Source of the DNA: CAXSEF01 sp050920955
GTDB lineage: Bacteria; Pseudomonadota; Alphaproteobacteria; Acetobacterales; Acetobacteraceae
Assembly: GCA_050920955.1 (NCBI GenBank)
Contig: JBPBQS010000328.1
Coordinates: 1-16,629, forward strand
Reading direction: 5' to 3'
Length of the DNA: 16,629 nucleotides
The position numbers and the translations under genes are program-made. Numbering within the stretch: the stretch's first letter is position 1; each line of letters starts with the position of its first letter. Under the pieces are notes generated by a model that worked only from the letters and a program-made list of their open reading frames with translations, was not told where the DNA came from and searched no databases. Positions 1 to 6,502 of this stretch are shown here, in pieces.

Positions 1-1346
1 TGCTCAATCCGTTCGACTACGTCCTGCCGCGCACGGTGCGCGTGGGGGTGACCGGGCTGGCGCGGGCGGGGAAGACGGCGTTCCTCACCTCGCTGGCGGC
101 GAACCTGCTCGCGCACGGGGCGGGGCTGGAGGTGCTGCCGTCGCTGGTCGGGCGGGTCACGCGGGTCGCGCTGTCGCCGGCCGGGGTCACGGGGCTGCCG
201 CGGTTCGACCAGGCACGGCACCTGGCGGCGCTGGCGGGGGATCCGCCGCGGTGGCCGGAGCGGACGGGGGCGGTGTCGCTGCTGGCGCTCGACCTGGAGG
301 TGGTGGGGCGGGGCGTCGCGGATTCGGTGCTGCCGGCGCGGCGGCTGCGGCTGGAGCTGCTGGACTATCCGGGGGAGTGGCTGCTGGACCTGCCGCTGCT
401 CGGGCAGGATTTTTCCCAGTGGTCGGCGTCGGTGATGCGGCGGCTGGAGGCGCCCGGGGTTGCGGGGGTGGCGGGGGAGTTCCTGGCGTTCGTGGCGGCG
501 CTGCCGGCGGGGGTTGCGGCGGGGGATGCGCTGGTGGGGGCGGGGCAGCGGCTGTACCGGCGCACGCTGGAGCGGCTGCGCGACGAGCTGGGGCTGTCGT
601 TCCTGCAGCCGGGGCGGTTCCTGATGCCGGCGCCGGGGCCGGAGCCGGTGTGGGGGGCGTTCTTCCCGTATGTCGGGGAGGGCGGGCTCGCGTCGCTGAT
701 GGCGGGGCGGTTCGAGGCGTACAAGGCTGCGGTGCGGGAGGACCTGGTGTCGCCGCTGTTCGGGTCGCTGGACCGGGTGGTGGTGCTCGCCGACCTGCTG
801 AGCGCGTTGCACGCGGGGCCGGCGGCGTTCGCGGACGCGGAGGCGGCGCTGGCGGCGGCGGCGGGGGCGCTGCGCTGGCGGGGGTCGTGGGTGGAGGCGC
901 TGGGGGCGCTGGCGACGCTGCGGATGCCGCCCAGGGTGATACGGCGGGTGGCATACGCGGCGACCAAGGCGGACCACGTCGCGGAGCGGCAGCGGGGGAA
1001 CCTGGCGGCGCTGGTGCGCTCGATCGTGGCGGGGCCGGGGGTGGAGGCGGCCAGCTTCGCGATCGCGTCGGTGCGGTGCACGGAGGATTTCGTGTGGACG
1101 CTGGAGGGGCATCCGGTTTCCGCGGTGCGGGGGAGGCGGCTCGGGGACGAGAGGGTGACGCGGTCGTATCCGGGGGAGGTGCCGGACCGCGCGCCCGGGG
1201 CGTCGAAGGCGGAGGAGTTCTGGGCGCACCCTTTCCTCGCGCTGCCGGAGTTCGAGCCGATGCGGTTGCCGGGGCAGGGGCGCGCGGGGGTGCCGGCGGT
1301 GGGGCTCGACGGGCTGGTGGCGTTCCTGCTGGGGGATCTGCTGTGA
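1..1346 (+). CDS. ycjX: YcjX-family P-loop ATPase/GTPase (DUF463), 5' end cut by window
   Basis: The open frame runs in from the left edge (codons from base 3: LNPFDYVLPRTVRVGVTGLA), so the gene starts upstream. The GTG at 36 is only an internal in-frame codon. About 447 residues are visible, close to the family's usual 460-490. A Walker A motif GLARAGKT lies near visible residues 18-25, and the family's conserved LLDYPGEWLLDLPLL stretch near 120-135 probably serves as the switch/Walker B region. YcjX is a cytoplasmic nucleotide-binding protein. In enterobacteria it belongs to the phage-shock (Psp) regulon, but its exact job is unknown. Here it precedes the membrane partner YcjF in the same direction, the usual pairing. 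Glycine is coded almost only by GGG. The stop is followed 19 nt later by a hairpin element. Family assignment is firm; function is not. Confidence 0.9.
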   Translation, partial: LNPFDYVLPRTVRVGVTGLARAGKTAFLTSLAANLLAHGAGLEVLPSLVGRVTRVALSPAGVTGLPRFDQARHLAALAGDPPRWPERTGAVSLLALDLEVVGRGVADSVLPARRLRLELLDYPGEWLLDLPLLGQDFSQWSASVMRRLEAPGVAGVAGEFLAFVAALPAGVAAGDALVGAGQRLYRRTLERLRDELGLSFLQPGRFLMPAPGPEPVWGAFFPYVGEGGLASLMAGRFEAYKAAVREDLVSPLFGSLDRVVVLADLLSALHAGPAAFADAEAALAAAAGALRWRGSWVEALGALATLRMPPRVIRRVAYAATKADHVAERQRGNLAALVRSIVAGPGVEAASFAIASVRCTEDFVWTLEGHPVSAVRGRRLGDERVTRSYPGEVPDRAPGASKAEEFWAHPFLALPEFEPMRLPGQGRAGVPAVGLDGLVAFLLGDLL

Positions 1347-1365
1347 GGGGCTCGGCGGGCGGAGG

Positions 1366-1491
1366 AAGGCCAGGGCTCTGCCCTGGACCCGCCAGGGGCG
1401 AGCCGCCCCTGGACCGGCGTCTCGAGGATTCTTGTGTGCGCGGGTCCGGGGGCGCCTGCCCCCGGCGGGTCCAGGGCAGAGCCCTGGCCTT
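1366..1491. repeat. Four-hairpin intergenic element, copy A
   Basis: This copy lies between ycjX and ycjF. Its ends are a perfect 28-bp inverted repeat (1366-1393 against 1464-1491). It holds four hairpins in series. H1 is CCAGGGC/GCCCTGG with loop TCT (1370-1386). H2 is CCAGGGGCG/CGCCCCTGG with loop AGC (1392-1412). H3 is CCGGGGGC/GCCCCCGG with loop GCCT (1446-1465). H4 is CCAGGGC/GCCCTGG with loop AGA (1471-1487). It can fold as four small stems or as one long stem. No U-tract follows, so plain intrinsic termination is not obvious, and it sits inside an apparent ycjX-ycjF operon. Confidence 0.93.
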
Positions 1492-1506
1492 CGTGAGGGG
1501 CGTGGC

Positions 1507-2466
1507 ATGAAGCGGCCCACGCCGAGGATCGAGACCGAGGAGCCGGACGAGCCGGTGCGCGTGGAGGCGGTGGCGCCGGTGCGGGCGGCCGAGGTTGTGG
1601 CGCCCGCGGAGGTCGTGCTGGTGCGGCCGGCGCCGCGGATCGAGGTCGAGGGCGGGCGCGCGGGGCGGCTGGAGGCGCCGGAGCTGGCGGTGCCGCTGGT
1701 GCGGGCGGCGCGGTGGGGGATGCCGGCGCTGGGGCTCGCGGGGTTCTCCGTGCTCGCGGTGGGGTTCTCGGGGCTGTGGACGGCGAACTTCGTGGGGGAC
1801 GAGTTCGCGCGGGGCCAGGCGCTGGGGTGGGCGACGCTGGGGGTCGCGGCGGCGGGGTTCGGGCTGCTGCTGGCCGGCGTCGTGCGGGAGGTGACGGGGC
1901 TGGTCGGGTTGCGCGCGGTCGATCGGCTGCGGCGGGACTTGGCGGGGTCGGACGCTGTGCGGCGGGCGCGGGCGGCGGCGGAGTGGGTGTCGGGGCTGCC
2001 GGAGGGGGAGGCGCTGCTGCCGGCGCTGCGGGGGGCGAACGATCCGGACGCGATCCTGGCGATCCTGCGGGCGGGGCCGGAGGCGGGGCTGCGGGCGCAG
2101 GCGGATGCGCTCGGGCGCAGGGCGGCGCTGCAGGTGGTGGCGGGGATGGCGGCGACGCCGGCGCCGGCGCTCGTGGTGTTGCTGGTGAGCTGGCGGGGGC
2201 TGCGGCTGATCCGGCAGGTGGCGGTGCTGTACGGGCTGCGGCCGGGGGTGCTGGGGACGCTGGGGTTGCTGCGGCGCACGGCGTTGGCGGCGACGGCTGC
2301 GGCGGTGGTGGAGGTCGCGGTGAACACGGCGGCGCACGCGGTGCTGTCGACGCCGCTGCTCACGCATCTGGCGGGGGAGATGGCGGGCGGGGCGGTGGCG
2401 GCGCGGCGGATGGTGGTGCTGGCGCGGGCTGCGGCGGTGGCGTGCAGCCCGGTGCCGCGGGAGTAG
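1507..2466 (+). CDS. ycjF: YcjF-like inner-membrane protein (DUF697/TIGR01620 type)
   Basis: The protein has 319 aa. The ATG at 1507 is preferred because GAGGGG stands just upstream, and because further upstream in-frame codons translate only the repeat element. Residues 1-65 are Pro/Glu/Val-rich and likely disordered. Two hydrophobic segments follow at about 71-95 (GMPALGLAGFSVLAVGFSGL) and 105-127, then a charged stretch (DRLRRDLAGSDAVRRARAAA). An Ala/Leu/Val-rich C-terminal region at about 205-319 fits DUF697. This is the classical YcjF layout, and YcjF genes normally follow ycjX. It is probably an inner-membrane anchor or partner for YcjX; the biochemical role is unknown. The gene starts 16 nt after repeat copy A and ends 7 nt before copy B. 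The family call rests on architecture and position. Confidence 0.85.
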   Translation: MKRPTPRIETEEPDEPVRVEAVAPVRAAEVVAPAEVVLVRPAPRIEVEGGRAGRLEAPELAVPLVRAARWGMPALGLAGFSVLAVGFSGLWTANFVGDEFARGQALGWATLGVAAAGFGLLLAGVVREVTGLVGLRAVDRLRRDLAGSDAVRRARAAAEWVSGLPEGEALLPALRGANDPDAILAILRAGPEAGLRAQADALGRRAALQVVAGMAATPAPALVVLLVSWRGLRLIRQVAVLYGLRPGVLGTLGLLRRTALAATAAAVVEVAVNTAAHAVLSTPLLTHLAGEMAGGAVAARRMVVLARAAAVACSPVPRE

Positions 2467-2473
2467 GGCGGCA

Positions 2474-2597
2474 GGCAAGGCCGGGCCCTGCCCGGACTCG
2501 CCAGGGGGAGCCCCCCTGGACTGGCTTCCCTTCAGCAAAGCCGGTCCAGGGGCGGCTCGCCCCTGGCGGAGTTTGAGGCGGAGCCTCGATCTTGCTT
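2474..2597. repeat. Four-hairpin intergenic element, copy B
   Basis: This copy starts 7 nt after the ycjF stop. H1 is CCGGGC/GCCCGG with loop CCT (2481-2495). H2 is CCAGGGGG/CCCCCTGG with loop AGC (2501-2519). H3 is CCAGGGGCG/CGCCCCTGG with loop GCT (2546-2566), the reverse complement of H2 in copy A. H4 is GAGGC/GCCTC with loop GGA (2575-2587). It ends in CTTGCTT. Left and right outer hairpins differ in sequence, so this copy is a hybrid of two half-types. The 48 nt between it and the next start codon are less GC-rich than the surroundings; I see no convincing promoter there. Confidence 0.92.
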
Positions 2598-2645
2598 GGT
2601 TTTGCTTTCGCTCGCAGGGTTTTACGTGTGGTTCTGGGGAGAGCG

Positions 2646-2858
2646 ATGGCTGATCGGGATGGGGCGGGGTTCGCGTGGGCCAGCTTCGAGGCGGTCGAGG
2701 CGGCGGGGCGCGGGGGGCGCGCCTGGCGCGTGGCGCAGGGCGAGATCATGACGTTCGTGGCGGACGGCTGGGTGGTGCGGGAGTTCCCGGGCGGGCGGAT
2801 CGAGCGGCTGGCGCCGGTGGGGGCGTTCCGCAGCGAGGATTTCCCGTATCCGGGATGA
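2646..2858 (+). CDS. Small hypothetical protein, 70 aa
   Basis: The ATG at 2646 has a strong ribosome-binding sequence just upstream (GGGGAGAG at 2636-2643). An earlier in-frame TTG at 2592 would add repeat-derived residues and is less likely. The product (MADRDGAGFAWASFEAVEAA...FRSEDFPYPG) is soluble, with no signal peptide or membrane segment. The middle (GEIMTFVADGWVVREFPGGR) looks like alternating short beta strands. I do not recognise the family. The next gene begins 48 nt downstream on the same strand, so the two probably share a transcript. Being coding is supported by the ribosome-binding site and a protein-like composition unlike the repeat-rich flanks. Confidence 0.65.
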   Translation: MADRDGAGFAWASFEAVEAAGRGGRAWRVAQGEIMTFVADGWVVREFPGGRIERLAPVGAFRSEDFPYPG

Positions 2859-2906
2859 CTCGTCCGCTGGCGGATGCGGACGGGCCTGCATGAGGGAGTC
2901 GCGCGC

Positions 2907-3437
2907 ATGAGCCTGACGCCGACGTCTGCCGCGCTGTTCGGCAGCATTGCCACAGCGGTCGCGATCTTCGGCGGCGGTCTGGCGGTCGAGGCGTACAAGC
3001 GGCGACACGACCGTTTGGGGATGACGCTGGCGCTGGCCGGCGCGATCGATGCGCTGCTCGGCCTGATCCAGGCGCGCAACATGACGGCGGAGCTGCTGGG
3101 CGCGCTGGAAGCGCTGGAGGCCGGGCGTCGGGTGGAGTTCGGGTCGCTGATCCGCGACAACGCGCCGTTCCAGGCGATCACGCTGCATTACGCCAACCAG
3201 ATCGGCGGCCTGGGCGGCGACCTTCCGTTCCGCGTCGCCCGTTTCCTGACCTACAGCCAGGGCCTGCAGCACGACCTCGGGCGTCTCGAGCAACAGGAGG
3301 ACAATCCGCAGGTGCAGGCGATGCTGATCAGGCGGATGAACCCGTTGTGGCAGGAGACGCAAGCGCTTGGCGTGTGCCTGGTGGCCGACCTGCGGAAGGC
3401 GGCCGGCGACCGGCGGCAGGCCGGGCGTCGCAGGTGA
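2907..3437 (+). CDS. Hypothetical protein with one N-terminal membrane segment, 176 aa
   Basis: The start ATG at 2907 is preceded by GAGGGAG (2892-2898), 8 nt away. An in-frame ATG-less extension to 2874 is possible but has no comparable site. Residues 8-30 (ALFGSIATAVAIFGGGLAVE) form one hydrophobic segment followed by KRRHDR, suggesting an N-out single-pass anchor with a cytoplasmic body. Residues 40-150 are amphipathic-helical, and the tail is basic (RQAGRRR). I do not recognise a family. Glycine codons here are mostly GGC (about 14 GGC to 5 GGG by eye), whereas ycjX and other neighbours use mostly GGG, so the gene may have another history or expression level. It probably shares a transcript with the 70-aa gene upstream. 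Confidence 0.75.
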   Translation: MSLTPTSAALFGSIATAVAIFGGGLAVEAYKRRHDRLGMTLALAGAIDALLGLIQARNMTAELLGALEALEAGRRVEFGSLIRDNAPFQAITLHYANQIGGLGGDLPFRVARFLTYSQGLQHDLGRLEQQEDNPQVQAMLIRRMNPLWQETQALGVCLVADLRKAAGDRRQAGRRR

Positions 3438-3507
3438 TCGGCAGGGGCCCGGCCGGGACCGGGCGGTGGCCACGGTTCAGGGAGTGCCAGACCGCGGGGC
3501 GCGCGCC

Positions 3508-4038
3508 TTACGGATGCGGGTCCGGGGGCGCGGCCCCCGGCGGGTCCAGGGCAGAGCCCTGGCCTTCCTTCCTGGCCGGCGCGCTGGCGTCGAGCGCCCC
3601 CTGGAGCATGTAGGCGGCGGCCATCTGGTCGACGACGGCGGCGCGGCGTTTTCGGGTCATGTCGGCTTCCCCGATGAGGAAGCGGTTCACGGCGCTGGAC
3701 GAGAGGCGCTCGTCCCAGAGGGCGGCGGGGAGGCCGGTCAGCGCGGAGAGGTCGCGGGTCCAGTCGCGGGCGGCCTGGGCGGCGGGGCCGAAGCTGCCGT
3801 CGAGCGAGAGGGGGAGGCCGACGACCAGGCCGGCGGCGCCGAGGGAGCGGGCGAGGGCCGTGATTTCGCGGGCGTTGGCGGAGAGCTTGGCGCGCGCGAT
3901 CTGGGTGTGGGGGCTGGCGAGCATCAGGGAGACGTCGGAGAGCGCGATGCCGATGGTGCGCGCGCCGGGGTCGAGGCCGAGGAGGCGGGCGTCGCGCGGG
4001 AGCAGGGCGCGCAGATCCGTCAGGTTGAACAGGGGCAT
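3508..4038 (-). CDS. ruvX: RuvX/YqgF-family RNase H-fold nuclease (putative Holliday junction resolvase / pre-16S rRNA nuclease)
   Basis: The protein has 176 aa against a usual 140-160. It shows the family motifs in order: GLDPGARTIGIALSD (residues 21-35, catalytic D23), VVGLPLSLDG (72-81), DERLSS (109-114, E110) and VVDQMAA (135-141, D137). The fold is RNase H-like. Family members act in 16S rRNA 5'-end maturation and have been proposed as resolvases; the protein is cytoplasmic. The start at 4038 gives the usual short N-terminus (MPLFNLTDLRALLP), though I see no good ribosome-binding site. The last 20 residues, from about K157 to the stop, are encoded by repeat copy C and replace the family's normal C-terminal end. 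The gene is divergent from gatC with only 53 bp between the start codons. Confidence 0.92.
   Translation of the reverse strand: MPLFNLTDLRALLPRDARLLGLDPGARTIGIALSDVSLMLASPHTQIARAKLSANAREITALARSLGAAGLVVGLPLSLDGSFGPAAQAARDWTRDLSALTGLPAALWDERLSSSAVNRFLIGEADMTRKRRAAVVDQMAAAYMLQGALDASAPARKEGQGSALDPPGAAPPDPHP
3516..3570. repeat. Half-length hairpin element, copy C, inside the 3' end of ruvX
   Basis: This copy has only two hairpins: CCGGGGGC/GCCCCCGG with loop GCG (3522-3540) and CCAGGGC/GCCCTGG with loop AGA (3546-3562). It is nearly identical to the right half of copy A (1441-1491). It lies wholly in the coding frame of ruvX on the minus strand and supplies that gene's final codons up to a TAA at 3508-3510. 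It also lies between the convergent ends of the 176-aa gene (+) and ruvX (-), as most other copies lie between or after gene ends. Confidence 0.9.
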
Positions 4039-4053
4039 GGGGGGGGTTATGGT
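4025..4053 (+). promoter_or_regulatory. Candidate sigma70-type promoter for the gatCA cluster
   Basis: TTGAAC (4025-4030) and TATGGT (4048-4053) are separated by exactly 17 bp, each matching 4 of 6 consensus bases. The predicted transcript would start near 4060, about 32 nt before the gatC ATG at 4092. The -35 box lies inside the first codons of the divergent ruvX gene. In such a GC-rich region an AT-containing pair at optimal spacing is noteworthy, but no experiment backs it. Confidence 0.45.
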
Positions 4054-4091
4054 CCGGGGTTCGGCCCGTTGCCAGGAGTTTGCCCGACGCC

Positions 4092-4385
4092 ATGACGCAT
4101 ACGCTGGACGACGCGACGATCCGTCGCATCGCGCGACTGTCGCGCATCCGGGTGACGGATGCCGAGGTGGCGTTGCTTGGGGCGCAGCTGGGCGGGATCC
4201 TGGGGTGGATCGAGCAGCTCGACGAGGTCGATGTCTCCGGCGTGGAGCCGCTGACGGGGGTGGTGCCGACGGCGCTGCGGCTGCGCGAGGATGTCGTGAC
4301 CGACGGCGGGTATGCGGGGCGGGTGCTGGCGAACGCGGCGGGCGCCGAGGGCGGGTTCTTCACGGTGCCGAAGGTGGTGGAATGA
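4092..4385 (+). CDS. gatC: Aspartyl/glutamyl-tRNA amidotransferase subunit C
   Basis: The protein has 97 aa, the normal GatC length. It carries the family hallmarks: an N-terminal helix THTLDDATIRRIARLSRIRV, the GWIEQLDEVDVSGVEPL segment (residues 33-49) and LREDVV before a flexible C-terminus. GatC wraps around and stabilises GatA in the GatCAB complex, which converts misacylated Glu-tRNA(Gln), and Asp-tRNA(Asn) where present, to the amide forms. ATG 4092 gives the standard N-terminus. AGGAG at 4074-4078 is 13 nt away, rather far, and an in-frame TTG at 4080 lies too close to it. The stop overlaps the gatA start (ATGA), indicating translational coupling. A candidate promoter lies at 4025-4053. 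Confidence 0.95.
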   Translation: MTHTLDDATIRRIARLSRIRVTDAEVALLGAQLGGILGWIEQLDEVDVSGVEPLTGVVPTALRLREDVVTDGGYAGRVLANAAGAEGGFFTVPKVVE

Positions 4386-5860
4386 GCCTCACCGGGCTGA
4401 CGCTGGCGGGCGCGCGCGACGGGCTGCGGGCGCGCGCGTTCAGCGCGCGCGAGCTGGTGGCGGCGCATGTCGAGGTGGTCGAGGCGCTCAATCCGCGGAT
4501 CAACGCGTTCATCACGGTGACGTCCGAGGCCGCGATGCGGCAGGCGGACGCGGCGGACGCGGCGCTGGCGGCGGGCACGGCGGGGCCGCTCGCGGGGCTG
4601 CCGATCGCGATCAAGGACCTGTTCTGCACCGAGGGCGTGCGGACCACGGCGGGGAGCCTGATGCTGGAGGGGTTCGTGCCGCCGTACGAGAGCACGGTCA
4701 CGGCGAACCTGCTGCGCGACGGGGCGGTGTTCCTGGGCAAGACGAACCTCGACGAGTTTGCGATGGGGTCGTCGAACATGACGTCGGCGTACGGGGCGGT
4801 GGAGAACCCGTGGCGGGCGGCGGGGAGCAACCAGGCGCTGGTGCCGGGGGGCTCGTCGGGCGGGTCGGCGGCGGCGGTGGCGGCGCGCATGGCGCTGGGG
4901 GCGACGGCGACGGACACGGGGGGGTCGATCCGGCAGCCGGCGTCGTTCTGCGGGATCGCGGGGATCAAGCCGACGTACGGGCGGTGCTCGCGTTACGGGG
5001 TGGTGGCGTTCGCGTCGTCGCTGGACCAGGCGGGGCCGGTGGCGCGCACGGTCGAGGACTGCGCGATCCTGCTGGGGTCGATGGCGGGGTTCGATCCGCG
5101 CGACAGCACCAGCGTGGATCGGCCGGTGCCGGACTTCGCCGCGGCGTGCGCGCGGGGGGTGAAGGGACTGCGCATCGGGGTGCCGCGGGAGTATCGGGCG
5201 GAGGGGATGCCGGACACGATCGAGGCGCTGTGGCGGCAGGGGCTGCAGTGGCTGCGCGAGGCGGGGGCGGAGATTGTCGACGTGTCGCTGCCGCACACGA
5301 AGTACGGGCTGGCGACCTACTACATCGTGGCGCCGGCGGAGGCTTCGTCGAACCTGGCGCGGTATGACGGCGTGCGGTTCGGGCGGCGCGGCAAGGGGAC
5401 GGACCTGACGGAGCTTTACGAGGCGACGCGGGCAGAAGGGTTCGGGGAGGAGGTCAAGCGGCGGATCCTGATCGGGACGTACGTGCTGTCCGCGGGCTAC
5501 TACGACGCCTACTACCTGCGGGCGCAGAAGGTTCGCGCGCTGATCCTGCGCGACTTCACCGAGGTGTTCGGCCGCGTGGATGCGTTGCTGACGCCGACGG
5601 CGCCGTCGGCGGCGTTCGCGCAGGGGGCGAACATGGACGATCCGGTGACGATGTACCTGAACGACGTGTTCACCGTGCCGGCGAGCATGGCCGGCGTGCC
5701 GGCGATGTCGGTGCCGGCGGGGCTGGATGCCGCAGGGCTGCCGCTCGGGCTGCAGGTGATCGGGCGGCCTTTCGACGAGGAGACGGTGTTCGCGGTTGGC
5801 GCGGCCATCGAGCGTGCCGCCGGGGCCATGACCCTGCCGGTGCTGGGAGCAGCCGCGTGA
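4382..5860 (+). CDS. gatA: Glutamyl-tRNA(Gln) amidotransferase subunit A
   Basis: The protein has 492 aa, full length for GatA. It belongs to the amidase-signature family with the Ser-cisSer-Lys triad readable as K78 (AIKDLF), S158 in PGGSSGGS and S182 in DTGGSIRQPASFCG. GatA hydrolyses glutamine and passes ammonia through a tunnel to GatB. The conserved NLDEFAMGSS and GIKPTYGRCSRYGVVAFASS stretches separate GatA from other amidases. The start ATG overlaps the gatC stop (ATGA), and the gatA stop overlaps the GTG of the next gene (GTGA). gatB is not directly downstream: the 167-aa gene and a repeat element lie between them. No anomaly is seen in the catalytic core. Confidence 0.97.
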   Translation: MSLTGLTLAGARDGLRARAFSARELVAAHVEVVEALNPRINAFITVTSEAAMRQADAADAALAAGTAGPLAGLPIAIKDLFCTEGVRTTAGSLMLEGFVPPYESTVTANLLRDGAVFLGKTNLDEFAMGSSNMTSAYGAVENPWRAAGSNQALVPGGSSGGSAAAVAARMALGATATDTGGSIRQPASFCGIAGIKPTYGRCSRYGVVAFASSLDQAGPVARTVEDCAILLGSMAGFDPRDSTSVDRPVPDFAAACARGVKGLRIGVPREYRAEGMPDTIEALWRQGLQWLREAGAEIVDVSLPHTKYGLATYYIVAPAEASSNLARYDGVRFGRRGKGTDLTELYEATRAEGFGEEVKRRILIGTYVLSAGYYDAYYLRAQKVRALILRDFTEVFGRVDALLTPTAPSAAFAQGANMDDPVTMYLNDVFTVPASMAGVPAMSVPAGLDAAGLPLGLQVIGRPFDEETVFAVGAAIERAAGAMTLPVLGAAA

Positions 5861-6360
5861 GAACTATCGACCTGACCAACAAGACCAAGATCGAACTCGA
5901 CAACCTGCTCGACAACTACCGCCGCAAGGGGATGACCAAGAACCCGGTGTTCCTGGAGGCGATGCAGCGGCGCGAGGCGCTGTACGGCAAGACGCTCGAT
6001 TTCGACAGGACGCTGGAGGCCATCCGGCAGTCGGCCAAGGACGGGCAGTGCGTGTCGTACGACGACGTGGCGGTGCGCACGGGTGCGACGGTGAGCAAGC
6101 TGCACAACCAGCTTAGCGCGCATTTGCTGCGGCTCGTCGAGTACGGCAAGGCGAAGGGGTGGCCGATGGTCATCTCCGTGGTCGTGAACAAGAAGAACGT
6201 GGCGTCGGGCGAGATGGACGCGGCGGCGCTCGAGGGGTTCATGCGGGCGGCAGTCGCGCACGAGTACCTCGACGAGGAGGTCGAGCCGGAGGCGCTGGCC
6301 GCGTTCGTGCGCGAGCAGCAGGAGAAGACGTTCGAGTGGGCGAAGAGCCAGCCTGAGTGA
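5857..6360 (+). CDS. Uncharacterised winged-helix-like protein, 167 aa, coupled to gatA
   Basis: The gene starts with GTG at 5857, overlapping the gatA stop by 4 bp, so it is probably translationally coupled. The N-terminus (residues 1-45) is polar and helical. Residues 50-95 (LEAIRQSAKDGQCVSYDDVA...) resemble a winged-helix or helix-turn-helix fold. Residues 96-130 (GWPMVISVVVNKKNVASGEM) follow the pattern 'glP.is.vVVNk....g...gF' that I recall from a small wHTH domain sometimes found with restriction or regulatory proteins; this is a recollection, not a search result. The acidic tail (EYLDEEVEPEALAAF) is helical. There is no signal peptide or membrane segment. Its place inside the gat cluster suggests co-expression but does not prove a role in tRNA amidation. 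It ends directly at repeat copy D. Confidence 0.8.
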   Translation: MRTIDLTNKTKIELDNLLDNYRRKGMTKNPVFLEAMQRREALYGKTLDFDRTLEAIRQSAKDGQCVSYDDVAVRTGATVSKLHNQLSAHLLRLVEYGKAKGWPMVISVVVNKKNVASGEMDAAALEGFMRAAVAHEYLDEEVEPEALAAFVREQQEKTFEWAKSQPE

Positions 6361-6490
6361 AGGCAAGGTCGAGGCTCTGCCTCAAACTCCGCCAAAGGCT
6401 GCGCCCTTGGAACGCATCACCTAAGTAGAGCCGGTCCAGGGGCGGCTCGCCCCTGGCGGGTCCGGGCAGAGCCCGGCCTTGCTTTCTTCC
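6361..6490. repeat. Four-hairpin intergenic element, copy D
   Basis: This copy begins directly after the TGA of the 167-aa gene and ends just before the gatB ribosome-binding site. H1 is GAGGC/GCCTC with loop TCT (6371-6383). H2 is CCAAAGGC/GCCCTTGG with one A-C mismatch (6392-6410). H3 is CCAGGGGCG/CGCCCCTGG with loop GCT (6436-6456). H4 is CCGGGC/GCCCGG with loop AGA (6462-6476). The central linker contains CCTAAGTAGAG, echoed in copies E and G. If it terminated transcription fully, gatB would need its own promoter. Confidence 0.92.
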
Positions 6491-6502
6491 TGGAGGGTTG
6501 CC

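Noticed and set aside
1432..1506. N-terminal extension of YcjF
   Set aside because: The extra 25 residues are encoded by repeat copy A, and a good ribosome-binding site stands right before the ATG at 1507.
187..2538. 783-codon open frame on the minus strand opposite ycjX/ycjF
   Set aside because: It is Arg/Pro/His-rich low-complexity translation of the complement of GC-rich genes with no recognisable domain. The plus-strand frames carry clear YcjX and YcjF features.
2467..2645. Insertion sequence or transposon end
   Set aside because: There is no transposase frame in any gap of the window. All elements are under 160 bp, so at most they are non-autonomous.
3659..4381. Upstream extension of gatA to 3659
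   Set aside because: It runs antisense to ruvX and through gatC in another frame. GatA starts at the ATGA overlap with gatC, as is usual for gat operons.
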